Of a stretch of DNA of 64,000 nt, positions 60,647-64,000 are shown in pieces. The notes under the pieces are model-generated. The model had not been told where the DNA came from, did no database searches, and saw only the letters and a program-made list of their open reading frames with translations. How positions within the stretch are numbered: position 1 is the stretch's first letter; each line of letters starts with the position of its first letter. The stretch covers positions 372,001 to 436,000 of the forward strand of contig NZ_SLWS01000008.1 in assembly GCF_004345645.1 (NCBI RefSeq), read 5' to 3'. The DNA comes from Actinocrispum wychmicini. GTDB taxonomy: Bacteria > Actinomycetota > Actinomycetes > Mycobacteriales > Pseudonocardiaceae. Position numbers and translations under genes: made by a program.

Positions 60647-61444
60647 CTAGATCCGGTTCACCAGCTGGTCCCGGACGACCTCGTACGAGGTGGGTTCGAT
60701 GCTGAAGTCACCGAGGAACGGGTTGTCCATCGCGGCGATCAGGAAGATGACCGAGCCGATCATCAGGGCGAGGATGCCGGTCAAGGTCAGGTGCAGGCGG
60801 AGGCTCCGCACGGCGGGCATGGCGATGAGCACGAGATTGACCAGGGCGCCGATGACGAGCATGGTCCAGAGCGAAGCCGGCAGCCCGGACCGCACGGCGG
60901 CGAGCCGTTTCCGGTGGTTCTCGATGAACTTGTTGAACTGGCTGATCGTCTCACTCTGAAGTGCCGCGGTGCCCGCGGACGGCGGCTCGTAGGCGGAGAT
61001 CAGGCGGTACATGGTGGTGATGCGCTCGACCCCGCCGCCCGGGATCTCCCCGCGACGCTGCTGCGGCCACGCCTCGGTGACCACGTAGTGGATGTACTCC
61101 TTCACGCTGTTCTGGACCTGACCGCGTAACGGTTCCGGGTAGAACGAGGCGTCGCGGGCGAACCCGCCCAACGCGTTGGCCTCGTCGTCGATGATCTTCT
61201 GGGTGTCGGCGTAGGTGCTGTACGTGGCCACCGCGATCAGACCGAGCAACAGGCCGTAGAGCAGGCCGGTGCCCGCCGCCACCAACTCCACCGTGTGGTT
61301 GTGTGAGTCGTCGGCGCCGTCGCCGGACCATCGCCGCATCACCGGGCGCAACACGAACACCAACGCCCAGGACAGCCCGAGGGCGGCGACGGTGAAGATC
61401 AGGAACAGCACCCAGTCGGGCAAGTCGTAGATCCACAGGAACAT
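60647..61444 (-). CDS. DUF4239 family membrane protein
   Basis: The 265-residue protein has two N-terminal helices (WIYDLPDWVLFLIFTVAALGLSW, LVAAGTGLLYGLLLGLIAVATY), a cytosolic or outer helical domain (ADTQKIIDDEANALGGFARDASFYPEPLRGQVQNSVKEYIHYV) and two C-terminal helices (LWTMLVIGALVNLVLIAMPAV, LTGILALMIGSVIFLIAAMD). This is the DUF4239 pattern; the role is unknown. GAGG precedes the ATG at 61444. Confidence 0.75.
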   Translation of the reverse strand: MFLWIYDLPDWVLFLIFTVAALGLSWALVFVLRPVMRRWSGDGADDSHNHTVELVAAGTGLLYGLLLGLIAVATYSTYADTQKIIDDEANALGGFARDASFYPEPLRGQVQNSVKEYIHYVVTEAWPQQRRGEIPGGGVERITTMYRLISAYEPPSAGTAALQSETISQFNKFIENHRKRLAAVRSGLPASLWTMLVIGALVNLVLIAMPAVRSLRLHLTLTGILALMIGSVIFLIAAMDNPFLGDFSIEPTSYEVVRDQLVNRI

Positions 61445-61551
61445 GGTGCAACCTCGGCACGCGGTCGGGATCGTGCTCCCACATCGACTATAGAAGCGGG
61501 ACGCCGTCAAGGAAGCCCGCTCCACCCCATCGTGTGACAGCGGATAATCGG

Positions 61552-61579
61552 TTGCCGCGCCGACGATCTTGAGTAGTCT
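61552..61579 (+). promoter_or_regulatory. Predicted promoter for the Y RNAs
   Basis: TTGCCG (61552-61557) and TAGTCT (61574-61579) are separated by 16 bases and would start a transcript near 61586-61590, just before the first hairpin RNA. No coding sequence lies between this and the Ro60 gene. Confidence 0.35.
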
Positions 61580-61595
61580 TCCGTACAGCATCTCC

Positions 61596-61645
61596 GGTGC
61601 GAAGCCAACGGTTACTTCTTTCTGCAAAACAAGCCCGTTGGCACC
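61596..61645 (+). ncRNA. Predicted Y RNA 1 (short Ro60-associated hairpin)
   Basis: GGT (61596-61598) pairs with ACC (61643-61645) around an asymmetric GCGAA bulge, followed by the perfect 8-bp stem GCCAACGG (61604-61611) / CCGTTGGC (61635-61642) and a 23-base pyrimidine-rich loop. The GGT-bulge-stem and TTGGCACC arrangement resembles the conserved Ro60-binding helix of Y RNAs. Its flanks share blocks with Y RNA 2 (GGTGCG, ACGGTTACTTC, TGATCTCGGG), suggesting duplication. Ends are approximate. Confidence 0.55.
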
Positions 61646-61666
61646 TGTGATCTCGGGGGTCACAAC

Positions 61667-61822
61667 TTCAGACGAGTGCCCGGTGCGCAGGTTACGGTTA
61701 CTTCACTTTGGATGAGCGGGTCGCGGGTTCGAATCCCGCCTGCACCACTCGTGGTGCAGTAGCTCAGTCCGGCTAGAGCAGCTATGTGCCGTCACCGATT
61801 CTGATCTCGGGCCTCGTCTGGA
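61667..61822 (+). ncRNA. yrlA: Predicted Y RNA 2 with tRNA-mimic module (YrlA-type)
   Basis: A 15-bp closing stem with one bulged T (61667-61682 with 61808-61822) and a second helix GGTTACGG/CCGTCACC (61690-61697 with 61789-61796, one mismatch) enclose a tRNA-like module. The module is in permuted order: T-arm GCGGG-TTCGAAT-CCCGC (61723-61739), acceptor-like 9-bp stem CTGCACCAC/GTGGTGCAG (61740-61759) and D-arm GCTC-AGTCCGGCTA-GAGC (61762-61779) with its GG. No anticodon arm exists; that position is taken by the long stem. This is the architecture described for YrlA-type bacterial Y RNAs, and the Ro60 gene starts 35 bases later. Confidence 0.8.
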
Positions 61823-61856
61823 TCTGACCCCCTTTGTCGTGCAGTGGGGGACACTG

Positions 61857-63416
61857 ATGGCCAAGTTCAACCGTGCCCGTGTGAAGGCACAAGTACGCTC
61901 CGCCGTGGTGAGTGAGGCGGTTCCGTCCGGACGTACGTACGAGGGCGGCGCCGGCTACCGGCGGGACACCAAGTCCGAGCTGTTCCTGTTAGCGGTCACC
62001 AACATGGTCGGCGAGCACACGTTCTACGAGTCCGCCGGTCAGCGGGACTTCCGGTACGCCGAGCTGGTCGGGCAGGCCACCCTGGCGGATCCGGAGTGGA
62101 CCGCGCGGCTGCTGAAGTGGCTGCGGTCGAGCGCGAACATGCGGACGGCGTCGTTGGTGGGCGCCGCCGAGTTCGCTCGCGCGCGACTGTCGGCCGGGCT
62201 TGACGGGATGTCGCGTCAGGTCGTGGATTCTGTGCTGCAGCGCCCGGACGAGCCGGGGGAGATGCTCGCCTACTGGACGGCCGTGCACGGCCGCGCGATC
62301 CCGAAGCCGGTCAAGCGTGGCGTGGCGGATGCCGTGCGGCGCCTGTACGACGAGCGCGCGTTGGTGAAGTACGACAGCGATGCCAAGGGTTTCCGGTTCG
62401 GTGACGTGATCGACCTCGTGCACCCGTCGAACTCCGGTCTGGTCCAGGCGGATCTCTACAAGCACGCCCTGGACCGCCGGCACGGGCGGGACGAGCCGAT
62501 CCCGGAGCGCCTGACCCTGCTGCGCAAGCGGCAGGAGCTGATGGCGTTGCCGGAGCAGGAGCGTCGGGCCGTGCTGCGGACGCCGGAGCGCCTGCGCGAG
62601 GCCGGGATGACGTGGGAGGCGTTGGCGGGCTGGCTGCAGGGACCGATGGACGCCATGGCGTGGCAGGCGATCATGCCGTCCATGGGGTTCATGGCCCAGC
62701 TGCGGAACCTGCGGAACTTCGACCAGGCACGGGTGTCGGACAAGGCGGCCAAGGCCGTCGCGGACCGGCTCGCGGACCCGGAGCAGGTGGCGCGGTCGCG
62801 GCAGCTGCCGTTGCGGTTCCTGTCCGCTTACCGGGCGGCGCCGTCCGTCCGGTGGTCGTGGCCGTTGGAGCAGGCGTTGACGCACTCGCTGGCGAACGTG
62901 CCGGTGCTCGGCGGCCGGACGCTGATCCTGGTGGACACGTCCGGGTCGATGAGCGGCCCGCTGTCGGCGCGCAGCGAACTGATGCGGTGGGACGGCGCCG
63001 CGGTCTTCGGCATCGCGTTGGGAATGCGGTGCGCGGAGGCCGATGTGGTGTCGTTCGCGTCCACCAGCAAGCCCTTCCCGATGCGGGACGGCGAGTCGCT
63101 GCTGCGGGCCGTGGAGCGGTGGCGGAAGGGCGGGTACTTCCTCAACAGCGGCACGGAAACGGCGATCGCGTTGCGAAAGCACTTCGGTAAGCACGACCGT
63201 GTGGTGATCGTGACGGACGAGCAGGCAGCCTACGGTAACGTAGGAACCGTGCTGCCACAAGAGGTTCCGCTGTACACATGGAACCTCGCGGGGTACCGGC
63301 ACGGGCATGCGCCGAGCGGGTCCAGCAACCGGCACACGTTCGGGGGCCTGTCGGACAGTGCTTTCGGGATGATCCCGTTGCTGGAGGCCGGAAGGGACGC
63401 TGACTGGCCGTTCTAG
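61857..63416 (+). CDS. rsr: Ro60 (TROVE domain) RNA-binding protein
   Basis: This 519-residue TROVE-family protein (bacterial Rsr) has a helical-repeat ring (about residues 20-340, for example YAELVGQATLADPEWTARLLKWLRSSANMRTASLVGAAEFAR) and a C-terminal vWA-like domain. That domain has the MIDAS motif DTSGSMSG starting at Asp360 and SGTETAIAL. Ro60 binds Y RNAs on its outer surface and misfolded RNA ends in its ring, working in RNA quality control and stress. The ATG at 61857 has GGGG upstream; the in-frame GTG at 61839 is less likely. Its upstream region encodes two predicted Y RNAs. The end overlaps the next gene by 4 bases. Confidence 0.9.
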   Translation: MAKFNRARVKAQVRSAVVSEAVPSGRTYEGGAGYRRDTKSELFLLAVTNMVGEHTFYESAGQRDFRYAELVGQATLADPEWTARLLKWLRSSANMRTASLVGAAEFARARLSAGLDGMSRQVVDSVLQRPDEPGEMLAYWTAVHGRAIPKPVKRGVADAVRRLYDERALVKYDSDAKGFRFGDVIDLVHPSNSGLVQADLYKHALDRRHGRDEPIPERLTLLRKRQELMALPEQERRAVLRTPERLREAGMTWEALAGWLQGPMDAMAWQAIMPSMGFMAQLRNLRNFDQARVSDKAAKAVADRLADPEQVARSRQLPLRFLSAYRAAPSVRWSWPLEQALTHSLANVPVLGGRTLILVDTSGSMSGPLSARSELMRWDGAAVFGIALGMRCAEADVVSFASTSKPFPMRDGESLLRAVERWRKGGYFLNSGTETAIALRKHFGKHDRVVIVTDEQAAYGNVGTVLPQEVPLYTWNLAGYRHGHAPSGSSNRHTFGGLSDSAFGMIPLLEAGRDADWPF

Positions 63417-63922
63417 GAGGACGCGCTGGGTGGTTGCCACGGACGTAACCGTGGCAACCACCCGGGCACGGCGTTCCGGTACGTGTCGTACTGGTTGCCG
63501 AAGTTGCGCCGCAACGATGGTTCCTCGTGCCAGTGCACCATCGAGTAGAAGGCCGCGGACACCGCGAGCGCGTACGCCAGGACCCAGGGCTGGCCGAAGA
63601 CCAGCGCCTGGCCGACGATCGCACCCAGCACACAGAGGTACATCGGGTTGCGCACGTACCGGTAGAAGCCGCCGACCACGAGTTTCTCCGGCGGTGCGAC
63701 CGGCGCGGGCGTGCCGAATCCCTCGACCACGAACCGGACGAACGCCGAGACGAGCACGGCGACCGACGGCACGAGGACCACCCAGCCGAGCACCCGCAGC
63801 GGCGGCCAGATCGGCTCCACCTGCCACCTGGTGATCAGCCAGGGCAGCAGGCCGGCGACGATTCCCGGGGCCAGTACGAAGAACACAGCCGAACCCGCGG
63901 CGGCGACGACTCTGTTACGCAC
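63413..63922 (-). CDS. ICMT/phospholipid methyltransferase-like membrane protein
   Basis: The 169-residue protein has about five membrane helices and the C-terminal motif GGFYRYVRNPMYLCVLGAIVG and MVHWHEEPSLRRNFGNQYDTYRNAVPGWLPR, the SAM-binding signature of isoprenylcysteine carboxyl methyltransferase-like (PEMT/ICMT) enzymes, here probably acting on a lipid or small molecule. AGG precedes the GTG at 63922. The remaining 78 bases to the window end hold only a short palindromic CTACGGATCTGTAG and no clear gene. Confidence 0.75.
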   Translation of the reverse strand: MRNRVVAAAGSAVFFVLAPGIVAGLLPWLITRWQVEPIWPPLRVLGWVVLVPSVAVLVSAFVRFVVEGFGTPAPVAPPEKLVVGGFYRYVRNPMYLCVLGAIVGQALVFGQPWVLAYALAVSAAFYSMVHWHEEPSLRRNFGNQYDTYRNAVPGWLPRLRPWQPPSASS

Positions 63923-64000
63923 GCACCTATTGTCATACTTTGATGAGTTCTACGGATCTGTAGTCACTCGGATGGCCCTGGGGTTGTCCCACTATCGGGC

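Noticed and set aside
61723..61779. A tRNA gene, because T-arm, acceptor and D-arm motifs are present
   Set aside because: The arms are in permuted order, no anticodon arm exists and the acceptor strands close on two bases; the surrounding long stem and adjacent Ro60 gene fit a Y RNA instead.
63972..64000. Possible start of a new plus-strand gene (ATG at 63972) at the window edge
   Set aside because: Only nine codons are visible, with no ribosome binding site or recognisable sequence.

Overview
The window reads as chromosomal DNA of a high-GC Gram-positive actinomycete. The G+C content is high, GTG starts (and one TTG) are common, and many genes have AGGAGG-type ribosome binding sites or look leaderless. 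Typical content includes XRE/DUF5753 regulators, an F420-type LLM oxidoreductase, DUF5134, DUF6412 beside a second YidC, a DasR-type operator at a chitinase and many TetR/LacI/LysR regulators. Protein sequences and gene content fit Pseudonocardiales (Lentzea/Kibdelosporangium/Saccharothrix-like) best, but this is inference. No phage, IS element, CRISPR array or plasmid gene was seen; the region looks like an accessory-rich chromosome arm with three decayed genes.

Layout. 1-8.7 kb: small enzymes and membrane proteins, a GGDEF/HD-GYP c-di-GMP protein and an NCS1 nucleobase permease. 8.9-16.4 kb: an LLM oxidoreductase, then an amine/polyamine catabolic cluster (Tat-exported flavin amine oxidase, class III aminotransferase, Lrp/AsnC regulator, APC permease, aldehyde dehydrogenase) tied together by a shared operator. 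16.4-22.4 kb: PiT phosphate transporter with a small partner, two divergent XRE-DUF5753 regulators, a Cys/Met-metabolism PLP enzyme divergent from a MocR regulator. 22.4-24.7 kb: two adjacent pseudogenes (LamG protein, methyltransferase). 24.7-27.8 kb: LysR, tautomerase, an 18-bp minisatellite, an SRPBCC/TetR divergent pair. 27.8-31.8 kb: EfeO-EfeB-phospholipase C operon. 32-35.8 kb: GH2 beta-galactosidase with its LacI repressor. 35.9-38 kb: secreted jelly-roll protein plus lipoprotein, a small cytosolic protein, then a second 18-bp minisatellite abutting a 161-nt imperfect hairpin. 38-43.6 kb: hydrolase/AraC pair, tartrate/malate-type dehydrogenase, secreted GH18-CBM5 chitinase, LysR. 43.7-48.7 kb: MocR remnant, M64 peptidase, TetR/methyltransferase pair, LacI. 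48.8-57.1 kb: many small regulator-enzyme pairs (HxlR/hydrolase, YidC2/DUF6412, TetRs, DUF998-DUF1905, DinB, AurF-like diiron protein). 57.2-60.6 kb: glyoxylate operon hyi-glxR-gcl. 60.6-63.9 kb: DUF4239 protein, a Ro60 (TROVE) locus with two predicted Y RNAs, and an ICMT-like methyltransferase.

The most notable locus is 61.5-63.4 kb. A Ro60-family protein gene is preceded by two hairpin RNAs. The second carries a complete T-arm, acceptor-like stem and D-arm in permuted order, which is the tRNA-mimic architecture of YrlA-type bacterial Y RNAs. A first, shorter hairpin shares sequence blocks with it, suggesting tandem Y RNA duplication. The other strong observations are the paired Lrp-type promoters of the polyamine cluster, the 161-nt hairpin whose mismatches are mostly G-U in one strand, a glyoxylate carboligase with Glu at position 51 where the E. 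coli enzyme has Val, and several long regulator palindromes.
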